Source: Mactromeris polynyma
Taxonomy: Eukaryota; Mollusca; Bivalvia; Venerida; Mactridae
Reading direction: 5' to 3'
Assembly: GCA_032209605.1 (NCBI GenBank)
Contig: JASFXZ010000002.1
Coordinates: forward strand, 58,034,431 to 58,098,430
DNA length: 64,000 nucleotides
The notes below the pieces were generated by a model. It ran no database searches. It saw only the letters and a program-made list of their open reading frames with translations, and was not told where the DNA came from. This document shows, one piece after another, positions 49,361 to 63,463 of this stretch; positions within the stretch are counted from its first letter, which is position 1, and every line of letters starts with the position of its first letter. Made by a program: the position numbers and the translations under genes.

Positions 49361-49504
49361 TATGGTTAACAGTATGGTAGCGCCTATTTAGTTAATTTGT
49401 TTGGAACAGTCGCTCCTTTGTATCGTCTTTCTTACTTTCTGATGTTGTAATCATCAAACCTTGACTATCAATATTTACATGTGAAATTTCGTTTGTCTCT
49501 GTAG

Positions 49505-49750
49505 CGGATCCGTAGTCCAGTGGTAACGCACTCAACTAGTAATCCAGGGATCGCAGGTTCGATTCCCCGCTCCATCACTGACAACTAACAGTCTTTCGGA
49601 CGAGACTTTAAAAACCGAGGTCCCAGGGGTGTTTCTTGAAAGTGGTTCATCTCCTGTATCATGCACTATCCTCCAAAAATCTAAAATGACTAAACATTCT
49701 TCCAGAGGCATCGCCCATATTGGAAACCGGTGGCGACGATAAATAATTGC
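49505..49750 (+). mobile_element. tRNA-derived SINE
   Basis: The head GATCCGTAGTCCAGTGGTAA (A box) is followed by CGCAGGTTCGATTCCCCGC (B box). The acceptor and T stems do not pair well enough for a real tRNA. The body continues through CTTTCGGACGAGACTTTAAA and GAGGCATCGCCCATATTGG. Confidence 0.65.
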
Positions 49751-49759
49751 AAATACAAA

Positions 49760-51640
49760 AAAAATATTGTCTGTGGTTATCAAAAATCCCTTAAATAGAA
49801 CTTCTGAATTTTCATATAACTTTGTACATTTCTTTAAAGTAAATTTATACAAAAATATGACAACTTGAACCAAAAGCTACTGATGAATACATATGTCTTA
49901 CTATTTACATTTCTATTAGGACTATGGATAGGACAAACTGAATCACGTATTTAATCACACACTTTTTGCTACAAGTAGTATTTTTGTCACGTTTGTGGGA
50001 CTAAATAAATAACGTCAACAGAAGCAAAACTTGTCTCGATTTTCTTTTGTGTTCAATTTTCTCTTTCACATCTTTTTACAGTTGATTAATGCTGATAATA
50101 TCATTTCTTTCCCATATTTTACCTATTATGCCCTATTGTTTCAATGTAGGTATTGTTGTCATACCACAACACCTCAAAACCGGACGTAATGCGAAAATAG
50201 CAGCAAACAGTTTAAAAGCAATAAATAACAAACATTGTGTACACATTTCTTTTATTGATTATGACATTAGAACAACTTTGTTCTCAATGGACGGATGATA
50301 AATATACATGTAAATAATACATACACTCAGACAAACTTATAAGTACATGTATGACATGCAGATTCTACCTGTATGTAAATTTTTGATAAATTTATTTCAT
50401 TTTTGCACGTCTTCATGAAAGTAGTAAGGTCATCTGATATTGCCGTTAAATATGCAAGAAATTTGATTTAGAAGTTACTTCATATTGTTTCCATGGTGAT
50501 CCAGACATCCACACAATGTAACACCATACTTATACATGTAGTTAGCTATAGTTATACATGTAGTATGGTAAATAGTATAAAGAAATATCTTTCAAAAATA
50601 TTTCCCCCAAATAAATGCATTTAGTAACCCATACATTGTCATAATATTGTATACAGGAACATAAACATCTAATAGTACCAACAATCCATATATTGATACA
50701 GGAGATTGTCATGGGTTCTGTCCCTTTATCTCATCCAGGGTTTGTATAAAGGGAGAGAACTCTATAAGGAATAAAGGGAGAGAACTTGTGATGATCTCCA
50801 GTGGTTGGGAATATCATTAGTGTGTAAATGCTGTCTATTGATTAATATTTTCCTCTACATGTTTTCATTGGCTGACCACTTCCCACTTTGTTTACAATTG
50901 TTCTCATGTAAATGATAAAAATGGACTATACACAAGCACAGTGTGTAATGATCCTATTCAAAAGAAATAGTAGAAATTCATAAAAAGAACAAGGGGTCAA
51001 TAACAGCCTTGATTTGCTCACCCAAGTTTGATAGCTACATACAAATGGAGAAAAAGACCATGCTCCCTAACAGGTCTGTTGTTTTTCTAATTGGTGTAAT
51101 TTGTTCAATCTTTGTGAAATTATATCAAAATCCAAACCAGACATGCAGTGTGACAAGAAGATGTTTTTATATTTGATCTACCGACTTGTCTGGACCAATC
51201 AAATTATGTTTAACAATTTTTGTAGAAGCCACGACCAGAAAGCTTCTTGATCACATTCTGACCATATATTTAGAAACAGATGTTGTTTGAAGAGAAAATG
51301 AGAATGTATGAACAGATGAATGGATGCAGGATGGTGAGTGATCCCAATAACTCCCCCTAGCACTACATGCTCAGCTGAGCTATGTAGCTCATGGACCAAA
51401 CATGCTTTCATGTTCAATGCATATAAAATTGTTAATTAAAAAACAATTAACCCAGTAAGATATCATAAAATTGAAGTTTCTGACATCAGGTTTTACAACA
51501 ATATCTCAACATTCTAAGCATTCACGTAAACCTGAGTATATCCAACACAAACAAGTATAACTAGATTTCAGAGTCAATAGGAATGTTTGGCTGTAAATCA
51601 CAGATTAATTTTTTCGTGGTACACATATCCGCATTATTTG
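49760..51640. other. 3' flank of WDPCP
   Basis: It probably includes the WDPCP 3' UTR near 51640. It has a pair of GGGAGAGAACT repeats at 50750-50785 like that at 63200-63235. No other coding signal is seen. Confidence 0.4.
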
Positions 51641-51641
51641 T

Positions 51642-54600
51642 TCACACCAATGCAAAATGAATCACATTTGCTGAACTCTCATCCTGCAATATAACACAAA
51701 ACAATGATCAGTATCTTACCACATTATCATAATATAACAGGTGTGAGGAACTTTGAAGTTCAAACATACATGTACATTTGTATTTACGTTACATTGAATG
51801 AGAAAAAAGTCATTACAACGTCCATTCATCACTCTCAATGACTTCCTGGGTTACTGACCAGTACTTGCACAGAATACAAGGCAGAACTCGAGCCTACAAC
51901 CTTAAGATCAGGAGTAAGGCATTCTACGCGGCAACCACTTTGTCTCGCTTCCAGCAACACATTGAGACACACCTAAAACAACTCACCATTTCATTTGATG
52001 ATATATGTATTAACTGATTTCATTTCAAGATCATATCATCAACACACAGATGAGAAAGGCATTATCTTCAAACGTAAGCATTGATTATGACTCACAAGCA
52101 ACTTGTTCCTTTTTTTGTGAGAACAATATTATTATGCCATTAATTCACAAGTTACAACTTTGGTTTAAAGTACACAAGAAGTTTGTATAGAAATTACTCA
52201 AATTCTTTTCAGTTTAGTAAACACTTTAGAAACATATATTATTACATAATCCACAGACTTCATTTTCCAAAACTAAGAGAATTTTATTGCGTTGATATCA
52301 CTATGACATTAAAGTGTGAATAACAGAGAGTATGGTTACCTTGTCACCATTACGTTGTTGAGAATTCCATAAACTTCCACCATCATTTAATGCAGACGTA
52401 TAGTCACTTATTAGATCAGAATTCAGATCAAGGTCACTTACATCTTGATTTCTGAAAAATTGGTAGAAGACTTCAAAAAACAAATTAACATAAGTTACAC
52501 CTAAGTACACTTTTCAGTAAGCCTTTGATTTTATTCTCAAACCACACCATAAATGGTAACACATGAAATCATACGTGATTTTTATATGAAGAACGTTTCT
52601 ATTCAGTAACAAATATTTACAGAGTATATCAAAGATGCTGGCCAACATAAGGCTATCTGGGCAATTTTTCAAGAATGTTTTGATAAATTTGAACATAAAG
52701 CACTTCTGCAGGATGTCCAATATGAAACATGTATGCATAAGATCTTTTTGAAATTGCTAAACAAAATCACACACCTAACTTTCTAAATAGACAAATACAG
52801 AGGTACTTAGGTGACATACACGATCTTTTAAAAACAATGATATTGTTCCTTACAGATAATATCAATGGTAATAACTTAATCTTTCTTCCAAACAAAAAAT
52901 ATTTGAATATGTCACTTAAGAGGTTCCATATGAAAGGAAAAGTTTGAAATTAATATATTTACTTACAACTGCTCATCAGAATACTGCACTCTTCTTCTAC
53001 CCGACCTTTGACCTTGATGTGATGATCGTGATGCATTGAGGGATGCATTTGAAGCACTATGGGATTGTTGTGATGAATTATGGGAATGATTAGATGCATT
53101 CTGGGAAGACTGTTGAAATGTCAATGGAGCTCTGGAGATTTGAGGAGACCTCTGCTGTTCATGATGCCAGGGGTGTTGTCTCGAGGCAGGAATCTTTTCA
53201 AGGAAAGTTACAAAAGAGTTATCATAGAAAACTCTTCACTATAAGTATGAACATAAACTGAGCTTTTTTTATGAATTCCAAGTTGACAATGTCAATCAAC
53301 TGAGTCATTGCTGAATTCCTCGAGAAAAATGTTAATAAATGCTTGTTTTAACTGATATCTGAATAAATTATTTTCCCGTCACACAACATACATATGTTAA
53401 TCATAATGGAAGATAAAAAATCATTTATACCTTTAGACAACATAGAATAAACAGAATAAGCTGCAGTAAGATGACACCATTCTGTAAATACAATCTCACA
53501 TTTACAACAAACCAAGTGTCCGATTTAAAAAAAAACTTACTAAGAAAATTGTAGTTAAACTATGACTTACGTGGTAATTCTAAAGTCTCATTTTTTTGCC
53601 AAAAATGATCTTTTAACTCGTTTGACTGAAAGCTAGTAATATAGTCGACAACCAAACTTACCGTTTCTCTACTATGTCCGTTAGACGTTGTCCTACTGTT
53701 AGATGTTCCATTATGTTGTTGATAGAAATTTCCTTCTAATCCAGGCAATGTTATATCATCATCATAACTATCTGTAGTAAACAACAACAACAAACACGTT
53801 GAACAATAATATGAAACCAAACTCTATGAAACTGTTCTCATTAATTGTTAATGTTGTTTTATGGCGCATCAACAGTTTAGGTAATGTAGAGTGGATAGGA
53901 AATGGTGTCTTTGTAGCAGATATAGTGCTGACACACTGTGATGCCACGCTGTAGACATGTGGCATGATACCCCACCCAGTCACATAAACCTGACACCGGG
54001 GCAATCAGTCCTAGCACAACCTATATACAATGCTTTCAAGTTTGCAACTCGCTACCAGGTTAAATGATTTGTGTAGGTGGCAGTAAAGACTCAAACCTAG
54101 GATCTTCCTTCAAAAGGTGAACTATACCACTGAGCTGGTTTGATATATGTATATGTGTATACTTGATTGTAAAACATTATACTTATATCTTTAAACAGGA
54201 CACAGTATAAAAACATGCAACACCAAGCAAATGAAAAATCAACATATAGTCTGTTCAGTCTTCATAAAAATTCTCCATTTTTTAAGCAGTAAAGTTTGAA
54301 ATGTATAAATAAATCATCTCTTTCTATCATTAAGGTGTTGACAAACAAACATACATAATTAAGTATAACTCAAATTCGTAATTTCTTTTATTATCTCTTT
54401 ACCTAAATATCGATTATAGGGGTGTTGTATACAACCTCATTACAGCGAGTTAAAATGATATCACATGATTTAAGCAATATCAAATTGGGTTTATACTTTA
54501 GTGCAGAGTTCAGAAACAACAATGTCATCACAAAAATTTAGTGATATAAAACATTATACCAATGCAACATGTCATCTTAAAGGAGTATATCACAATTTTT

Positions 54601-57600
54601 TCTAACGTAGTGATTTTTTAAAAACTTTGTATATACAAAGATGATGCTTTTGCCCTTACAATGACATCTGGAAATCATTAGGTTACCATGCTTGTTTCCA
54701 AGTTATGCTTCGTTGAGCAAAGTGACTACTGGCCCTTAAATTGGCTAATTTCGACTCTAAACATGTTTTTTTTCTAAAACTAGTAAAATTCAGATAAAAA
54801 CCACAGTAATGAAAAAACAATGTTTAAATCTTTACTTATTTAATGGAAATACATTCATGTCAGGTATACATGTATATGAGATGTCTAGTTTTGAGCATTA
54901 AAAAAAAATAAAAAATTCTTTCGGCTTGATTCACAGTAAAAAAGACGGAAATTATACCATTAAATTTTGAAAAAGTGCAATAAAAAATGATCTAACAGAG
55001 ATTTTGACAAAATTTTCTGTAATGATAAAAGTCACAATGATAAACAATATAAAAGCATAAAAACATGACCTTTCCGTATTTGTTTCTTCTGTTCACATTG
55101 TTGTTATATCGAAAAAGGTTAGAAAAATGCTTTGTGAGGAGTATTATTATAAAAAATTGTTGATATATGATTTTTTGTATGCTTAACAACATATGCAGAA
55201 ATAGATATAGCAATAAATTTAAACATTTCAAGGCTTTTGTTTTACAACTTTTCCATTGCACTAAACAGAAATTCAAACAATTTACGCGGAATAACGGAAA
55301 GGTACCGGAAATCTTGTCCGGAATACCATACTACTTTACCGGTGCGTTGTGAATATCACTAAATGAAATAATCGCGATTGCGCATGGCTATGCGTAAACA
55401 ATTGTGATATACTCCTTTAATGTCAATATCTACATTGTATTTGGATATATCGCTTTGATGCAGTTTTGTGCATACACTTTGAATGAAATCATCATTCAAA
55501 GACTGGCAGACATTTACGTGTTTGGCTGAGCAACATGCCTTGTTTGTTATTTCCTTACATTGTCGCTGATGTATTCCATTTCGTATAATAATGCATAAAT
55601 AATACCACAGGGTTTTGACACCATATTTCCATATGCACACACCAACTGTACTTGTAACAAAAAAACAGAATGTTTGTGTCAAAAACCTGTGCACATCATA
55701 AAAAAGTATTACCACAGGGTTTCGACACCATATTTCAATATGCACACATCAACAGTACTTATAGTAAGCACACATCAACAGTACTTAATACTTATAGTAA
55801 ACAACTGGATGTTTGTATCGAACCCCTGTGCACATCACTACAACTATTACCACAGGATTTTGACACCATATTTCAATATGCAACCATGAACAGTTTCTGT
55901 ACTTGTAGTAATCAACTGAATGTTTGTGTCAGACCCCTGTGCATCATAATAAATGCAAACACTACCTAAAGAATCTGAATCCACTTGATCTGCTTTTCTT
56001 CGTGAAACCTCGGCTAGCGCAGTCTCCCCTTTATCCAATGCCATGTAATGTATATCCTTAAAAATAGACAAGAAACATAATTTGTCCACATGTAAAAGAG
56101 AACCTGTTTAATGACAAAAAAGTCCTTTTTCAATTTTTTACATTTTCTAACAGATATATTTTTCAACTTACATTTAATACCTAAAATAGTAAAACCAGAT
56201 GTCTACTTTTCTTGATATAGCAATTCCAATATTAAGAACAAGATGCAAAAGTAAGCAAAACAATGATGACAGTGTAACAGAATGTACATACTTCTCAAAA
56301 AATCTTCCACTCTCCAAATAGGAAAAACAAATTATGCAATACTTTCAATTAATTCTATAAATCACAATGAAGCCTCCAAAACATCTTAGTTTGTGACATT
56401 AAAACTTTGATTGAGAAATACATATTCTTGACGTCATAAATGGCGTCACTAATACAGGTTCTGTCATAGAAACGCTCATAACTGATTCACCACTGTGGAA
56501 CTTCTGAACGATGAAAATGAAGTGGTACCTATACTGAGCAACATCTCCAGAGCAACATGCCCTGGCAGACACAATGTTGGCTGTTGTAGAGAGGTTGTTG
56601 CTCTAGAGAGGTTAAAATTATAGTAAATTCTAACAACAGGAAAAATGGATACTGGTGTTGGAGACTGGTTTTTAATGATGGAGGGCCACTGTGGAGAGGT
56701 TTTTCTGTTAATACTATCTGATTGATTTATCATAGTTTATTACACAAAATTGTACAAAAAGAAAGACAACTTCGAATTGTATTTCATAATGAAGCAAGTC
56801 ACAGAACAGACATTAGCATGTTAGAGGTTATTGTAACACCATGGCCACCATCTACAGAAACGTACGGTATTTATGACATTTAATGCAGATTTAAAAACAA
56901 CGTTGGAGTGTGTTCAGAAAACTTCTTTATTTGTGATGAAATTATACTTTTATGAAATACATATGTAGCCAGTATGAGCATCAATTCATTAATGTTTATG
57001 AATTATTGGACACAATCACATGACTGAAGGCAACTTCGATGATCTGGTGCTATTACTGGTTATATCACTAATTTCAATATGTATAATTTCAAAATACAGA
57101 TTTTCTTACCACAGTCAGTCGTTCATGAATAAATATCTATATTAAATGCCATACTTTTCTGTAGACGGCCTCGGTGGTCAAGAGTTTCACCAAACAAATA
57201 TCCTCAAACCTACAGATGTGTCTGAATGCCTGAAGAAATGTCACTTGCCACTTTGAGCAGACGACACAAAGTGCAGTGATGAATGGTAGAAACACGATTA
57301 CATCTACTAACCATGAATAAATCTCGAGCACCAATATCTACAGCTAACAGATAAGCCTTGTCAAATCTTGCATATCTGAAACAATCATTACATCAATAAT
57401 GCTTATTATGCACAGTATAAATCTACAACTTGGAGGATATTTACCGTTAACCAAGAAACGTTCATGAAAACAATGTTTCGTGTTCCTCATATGACATTTT
57501 CATGGCTATTGTAATGCGCCAAATTACATCAATATACTTACATGGACAAATGAAGGTCAGGTTTGTGCATTTTTTTATAGTGCTGATTTATTAACTGCGA

Positions 57601-60600
57601 ACACATGAATATATAACATGATCCATTAATTTCAAATGGACGTAAAGAGCTATTCATGCTTGTCCGTGTGCTTGATGTAGAAAAGTCGCAATTGCGTTTG
57701 GATTGTAAGGAAAAATCAAACATCTGTTGTAGTTTTACACACTGGATTATTTTCTTACCTAAATTGACATGAATCGGTCCTGAAAGTTCGGGTACCAGTT
57801 TGCGGTCAATCTTACAGCAGTATAATTTCATGGAAAGGTTGTAACCATGGAAACAGCTAATGTATAAAGTGTGACATGATTTCTAGTTTTATAGTAAATC
57901 ATCAACTAGTTTTCATTTTGTAATTTAAAACTCTTCGATCTGCATTAACACAAACCTTTGTTTCAACATGTACAACCTTCTTGAACAACTGCAGATAATA
58001 TTAATAGAATACAAGTCACTGACAAATTCTTCATTTCAACTTTTAGATCAGAAGGCCATGTATGCTGTGATACCATCATTGAGCAATACACGTTTATGTA
58101 ATTATGATCATTGTCCTCCGATATAGTCTTCTTTCAAAAATGCAGTATCAGTATCTCAGTAAACATACCTTAACAAATGGTGGAAGAACCTTCTAGCTAG
58201 ACGACTGATAGGATCCCTGTAGTCAAGAATAGTCATCTCCGATAGAGGGCGCTTTGGTGCATAAAATGTTCCCAAAGCTGTCTCAAGTTGTACTAAAAAT
58301 GACAAAAATGTTGAAATATAATACAATATAGCACAATCAGGAATGAATTCAGTCCATAGGACTTATGTACCAACATTATTTACAGAAAACAAACTACACT
58401 GCATTGCCTTTAGCAACAAACAGCCTTAACATTTATATACAGTTGTACCTCGTATATTCGAATTCATCGAGTCCAAACTTTTATTTCGAATAATACATGG
58501 TTTCGATTAACCCATTTCAATTTGAAATGCGTAAGAAGATACATTGGGACCTGACAGTTATTTTGGATAATACCAAGTGTTCAAATAGAAGGCTGACAAA
58601 TAAACAAGGTCCGACTGTATATGAACAAATATTCTTAAATTGTCCTGTGATTGGTATATGCATAAAATAATTGCATGCTTTGTAAATATACCCAGAAGTC
58701 TCAAAACTAAGCCAGTCTTGATGATATGCCAGTCTCAAGAAAAACATCATTATCCTGTGGTAAAAGATACTCAAAAGTAGCCAGTGTCAAAATGAAGTCA
58801 CCATCATTGAGTTGATGTCAGGGTAGATCTATATCACACTGACATTGTAGACTGTCTCTTTAATTGCTTGTTAATACTCTGATTTATTATTACCAAACAT
58901 GCAGCCCTGTGAGAGTCAAGCATACATTGCCAACATCTATTGTATACTGATTTATTATTACCAAACATGCAGCCCTGTCAGAGTCAAGCATACATTGCCA
59001 ACATCTATTGTATACTGATTTATTATTACCAAACATGCAGCCCTGTCAGAGTCAAGCATACATTGCCAACATCTATTGTATACTGATTTATTATTACCAA
59101 ACATGCAGCCCTGTCAGAGTCAAGCATACATTGCCAACATCTAGTGTATACTATCAGTACGGAAATAGCCAACAGTCTACATAAATATACTGGTCTGACA
59201 TCTAACTCCCAGAGCTGTTTCACACCATGCCACAAAAATGAGATTAACTTCTTTATAAATTGTGAAAATAAGTGAACAATTGAAAATCAACGATTGAAAC
59301 AAGTCAATGTATCTCATAGTCAATGTTACTTTGAAATATCTTGGTAAAAATACTCAGTTCTGTCAAGTGTGGAACACTCAACATGATAAAAGCTGATGTT
59401 GCATTTCTGGTAAGAAATAAAACCTTATACCTTCTCTCTCTGCATTCAATGGCATCTTAAGTAGATGTGTAAGTATTGATGTTAGACAGATGTAACAATT
59501 AGAACCATCTATGTCCCAGTTCATCGTACACAACAAACCTACAGCCTGAATACAAGCAAAACAAACAAAATCAACCTTTAATATAAACATTAAAACAGGA
59601 TGTCTTCAACAGAATATTTCTTCATTTTAAAAATGTAATAAAAATTCTGGAAATCTATAAATCGGGATAATGTAAAAGGGTTAAATGTATAATCATGCAT
59701 CTTTCCTTCTTCCATTCTGATCCTAAACTTACTTGGTTGAAATTAATTAAAATTAATGTATTTATAGTTACACAGCAGTATGATGTAAAGGGAAATGATA
59801 CAATGAGCATTATTCAATTAAAACTTAAAATGCAATACAAAAAAATAATAGTAAACTAATTACACAAATTTCGAAAGAATGGTATGCTGCATAGTGTTGG
59901 TTTCTACACCTGTCAAGTTAATAATTAATTATTAATTAATAATAAAACCATTCAAATGAGATCACATTATTTGGTACAATGAAACCTGCCTAGCGTGACA
60001 CCCAGGACCAGGTGATAGTGTGGATACAGACATGTTTCACTGTACATACCTCATCAATCTGTTTGGCTCTAATATATTCCTTGACAAGTTCAACACATGA
60101 CATTCTCTCTCGGCTTACAACACCCAGTGACATCAGCAACACACCAACTGGTCCCCTAAAACAAGTAGTATTATAACACCATAAACACATACTGGTAAAT
60201 AGTGGTAATTAACATCAAACATTTAATTCACCATGGTTTGGTTTTGTAGTAGTGTGGGATTAGATGGCTGCCCAGTAAGTTCAGTTGGTAGAGCACCAAA
60301 CTAGTGTTTAGAGGGTCGCGTTTTGAGCCCAATATCAGATGCACTTTTATTCCTTAATTTAAATTAATGGTGGCAGTGATGTTTTACGGCCCATGGAGGT
60401 TGAGCCAGAAGGGGGAGGAGTGTAGTGGTGTGGGAATAGACGGCTGTCTGCTTAGCTGTAGAGTGCTGTATAAGTGTTTAGGAGGTTCAAGCCCAACACC
60501 AGGTGCACTTTTTTCCCTTGAGTTACTTCAGCTTGAACGTGTTCATTGTTCATTTCATATTAATCCCTGTATATGACTGATTTCTGGGTCACTAACCAGT

Positions 60601-63463
60601 GCATGCACTTATGGTAATTCAGGTTTTGTGAAGATTCACTTCACACATCATGTTATTTAAACTGTTGATCTACACATAGCCAATAGCAAATAAACAAAAT
60701 TTTGTGCAGGAATGTTAAAAAAGTTATACGACATTAAAAAAGTGCACACTTTGTTTGTTCAGTATAGTTTATTATGTGTCAAATAGTTACATGTACATTA
60801 ATTTGAAATTACAGTAAAATTACATGTATCATACAATGTCTGAACAATTTAACTGACCTGATATGTGAAACACATTATCATAAATAATTGCTGGTAGAAA
60901 CAGTAAGTTTTTAAGCATCATCTTTGAAATTGAATCAAGTTTCAAATTTTCAAGGATTTAATTCAAACTTCTGGGATACATGAAGAAATATGAATGTTAG
61001 AATCCCAGTCTATACCTGTCATATACTATCGCTAAGATATCTGTATACTCCCCTGTCCAGTCTGCAGCCTCGGGATCAAATGGACACCATTGTATCTCCC
61101 TGAGGGGCGGAGGCGCTCTGTAATGTATCATACCACATGTGTACTTATAAATATGTCAACATGTTTACAATGAAAATATCACATTCATACGAATGTTACA
61201 ATCTGGACATATACTGGTCAAAGGTTCTAACCTACTTGTACTATTACACATAGAGTCGAAAAATCTACTGGATACGTCTTCTGCTGAATTTAATTTCATT
61301 CAACTCTAACAATTCTGATTTAAACAAATTGAACAATAAAAAACAATCACTATAAACCAGTCAAACATCATGTTTATTATTTCTATTTGTCAAATGTAGT
61401 GAATATTCTCAAATAACAAAATGGTTGTTGAGCTTTTTGACCAGTATATATATGCTGTGTTACACATTCTGGTACAAACACACCATTTAGCCATGATTAT
61501 GTAAAATTACACACACTAGATTCCATATTTTGGTTAATTAACATTAAAATCATCAATCATTCAACAATTAATCTGAACAAAACAAACAATATGCAAAACA
61601 CGTGTAAGCTTATTTATATTACATTAAACATACAAAATAATAATACAATGATAACGAGGCAATTACACAAAGAAAATCAATGCAGTATGCACAAGAAATA
61701 CAATCCTACAATATAGGATAAATGAACAACAGATGTGATAAATAAAAACAACTTATACTTAATACATTAACTACTATCAATGACTGCTTTCTGGGTTACT
61801 AAGCAGTACTTGCTCCTAATTCAGGGATTGTGAAGTTAGCGGTTCGACCCCATGATCTTCAGATCAGGAGTCAAGCCCTCTACTCTCTACCACTATATCT
61901 GCTGACAATATGTATGATTATGACTTACTTGAAGAACTTGCTTGTTGGTAACATCCGATGAGGGTTAGGTTCCTCAGCCAGAAGCTGTATTCTCAATGGT
62001 GACAGCGCAATGTCAAATATCTATAAAGTAAAGTAACGTGTGTGTGTTTATTTATAATAGACATTTCTGACTTATGAGTCACCTACTTTCTTAGCACATT
62101 TACTTCTTGATTTATATCCATTTATTAATGCCAGGCAAGTAGACGCACAGTACCGGTAACCATTATTTAACTAGCTGGCGGCTCACCAACCCACCATATC
62201 AGATCGGACTCCTACCGGGATTAGAACCTTCAACCTCCTGCTACAAAGGCAAATGCCGTAACCAGATCGCAAAGTAAGACAATAATGTCAGTGTGTATTT
62301 ATTTCATTCCTGACAACAACTCCAGGTGAAAGTGTAACTATCAGCATATGAGTAAACTTGTTTCAGGGTCACCCCTAGAAATCTACTCAAGGTTTCATCC
62401 ATTTATATGAGGTATTTCTTGCTCGACTTCTTTATTAATTTTGTAATAATACAAAGTTATTATGAATCTTGTTGTTGAAATATCCAAAAAAGGGGATCAA
62501 TGTAATGTATGGTATAAACATTAACTCAAGCTCAACATGATCCAGTTATTCGCACCTCTACAAAAACTTAAGGTGACTTTCGAAGCTAGCCTCTTTTTCC
62601 ACCAGGCTTCGTAGATGCCTATAGTGTTCCATCCTCAAAGGAATGTTGATAAAATCTTGTTGTTGAAATGATCTTGTGAGCTTGAGTGAATTTTTATACC
62701 ATACATTATTATGAATATTTGAAACAATGCAAACCACACATCATTATTTGGCCTACTTAAAGTTAGTTGAAGATATGTTTCTTTTGATAGTTTTACCCTG
62801 ATGATTCTGTAAGGGTGACTGAGTTTTTAGAAAAAAAGTAATTGACATTATGAGTGCCACTCATTCAACCACTACATGAAGCTATATGGACCCAACAGCT
62901 CCTGTGGACATCTCTACATTACAAGTGTATGCAGAATAATTACTATGATAACACTTTTATCTAGGTATCTTAATCAGTTACATGTAAAATATTAAATATA
63001 TGATGAGGCTTTTTTTTAATCATATTAAAGAAGTATGCAAACATAGGTAACCAAGGAAGCAAGTGATTCAATTGTTGACCAAACATGTCTGATTTCTATA
63101 GTAGCCAATGTTAAAGACAACAAAGTTAACAATAAACACTCTATGGGGTATAGAGAACATTTTGTATCCCAGTTTCATTATCCCTTCTATAGTACATGAA
63201 AGGGAGAGAACTCTAGAAGGGATAAAGCGAGAGAACATGTGACATCTTTTTCCCAGTTGAAAATGGCTTCTAGCTAAGAAAAACTATCAGCATTTTTAAT
63301 TTTCAGCCGAGGAACATTCTCAAACATAACAGTAAGGTACTTCTAATAGTGGATGGAGGTTAGTTATAACAAATATATCATTCATACTCACCTGAATATC
63401 TCCTCTGTTACTGGCAGCATAAAATATAGTCCCCGTAGGATGCCACTCCACTACATGAGGTAT
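51642..63463 (-). CDS. WDPCP: WDPCP (Fritz homologue), planar cell polarity / ciliogenesis effector, C-terminal part
   Basis: Twelve minus-strand exons, all GT-AG and in phase, are in transcript order 63392-63463, 61929-62020, 61016-61117, 60050-60155, 59431-59545, 58169-58292, 57312-57375, 55966-56056, 53662-53771, 52967-53193, 52340-52451 and 51642-51683. They sum to 419 codons including the stop. Segments matching WDPCP are VVEWHPTGTIFYAASNRGDI (end of the beta-propeller part), IFDIALSPLRIQLLAEEP, RGPVGVLLMSLGVVSRERM, TALGTFYAPKRPL, ARRFFHHLLRYARFDKAYLL, AVDIGARDLFMDIHYMALDK, GETALAEVSRRKADQ, and the C-terminus NVIHFALV (human ends in MIHFGLV). A Ser/Asn/Gln-rich linker (52967-53193) separates the helical region from the conserved end. 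WDPCP is a CPLANE subunit with INTU and FUZ at the ciliary base. The N-terminal WD repeats lie beyond the right edge. Confidence 0.93.
51815..51975 (-). mobile_element. tRNA-derived SINE (minus) near the 3' end of WDPCP
   Basis: Same family as 6105-6320: TCACTCTCAATGACTTCCTG, GGGTTACTGACCAGTACTTG, then a minus-strand tRNA-like head ending at AACCACTTTGTCTCGC. Confidence 0.6.
53840..54150 (-). mobile_element. tRNA-derived SINE (minus) in a WDPCP intron
   Basis: On the minus strand the A box is CCAGCTCAGTGGTATAGTT and the B box CTAGGTTTGAGTC. About 200 bp of body follow, to TATGGCGCATCAACAG on the plus strand. Confidence 0.6.
55600..55960. repeat. Three tandem copies of a 110-140 bp unit next to a WDPCP splice donor
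   Basis: Each copy starts ATTACCACAGG(G/A)TTT(T/C)GACA and has CACCATATTTCAATATGCA, then GTACTTGTAGTAA(T/A)CAACTG-like text and CCCCTGTGCACATCA. The middle copy holds an internal duplication of about 30 bp. The array ends only a few bases from the exon at 55966-56056. Confidence 0.85.
58876..59148. repeat. 68-bp tandem repeat, four copies, in a WDPCP intron
   Basis: GATTTATTATTACCAAACAT recurs at 58881, 58949, 59017 and 59085, exactly 68 bp apart. The copies are nearly identical, with one GTGAGAG/GTCAGAG change and one ATTGTA/AGTGTA change. Confidence 0.95.
60265..60515 (+). mobile_element. Dimeric tRNA-derived SINE (plus strand) in a WDPCP intron
   Basis: Head one is CAGTAAGTTCAGTTGGTAGA, then GTCGCGTTTTGAGCCC. 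The linker is TTAATGGTGGCAGTGATGTT. Head two is CTGCTTAGCTGTAGAGTGCT, then AGGTTCAAGCCC. It is the counterpart of 47215-47445 in the other orientation. Confidence 0.75.
61775..61910 (-). mobile_element. tRNA-derived SINE (minus) in a WDPCP intron
   Basis: Same family as 6105-6320: TATCAATGACTGCTTTCTGG, GGTTACTAAGCAGTACTTGC, then a minus-strand B box around GGTTCGACCCC and an A-box region near CTCTACTCTCTACCAC. Confidence 0.6.
62100..62290 (-). mobile_element. Probable SINE remnant in a WDPCP intron
   Basis: The stretch GATTAGAACCTTCAACCTCC then GGCAAATGCCGTAACCAGAT looks like an inverted tRNA-like head. It is diverged from the other families, so the call is tentative. Confidence 0.4.

Noticed and set aside
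49505..49580. True tRNA gene
   Set aside because: A and B boxes are present but the acceptor and T stems do not pair; a SINE body follows.
44564..63463. LIN52 and WDPCP exons as one gene
   Set aside because: The WDPCP reading ends properly at the conserved IHFALV stop (51642), and the LIN52 exons start in a phase that does not continue from it.
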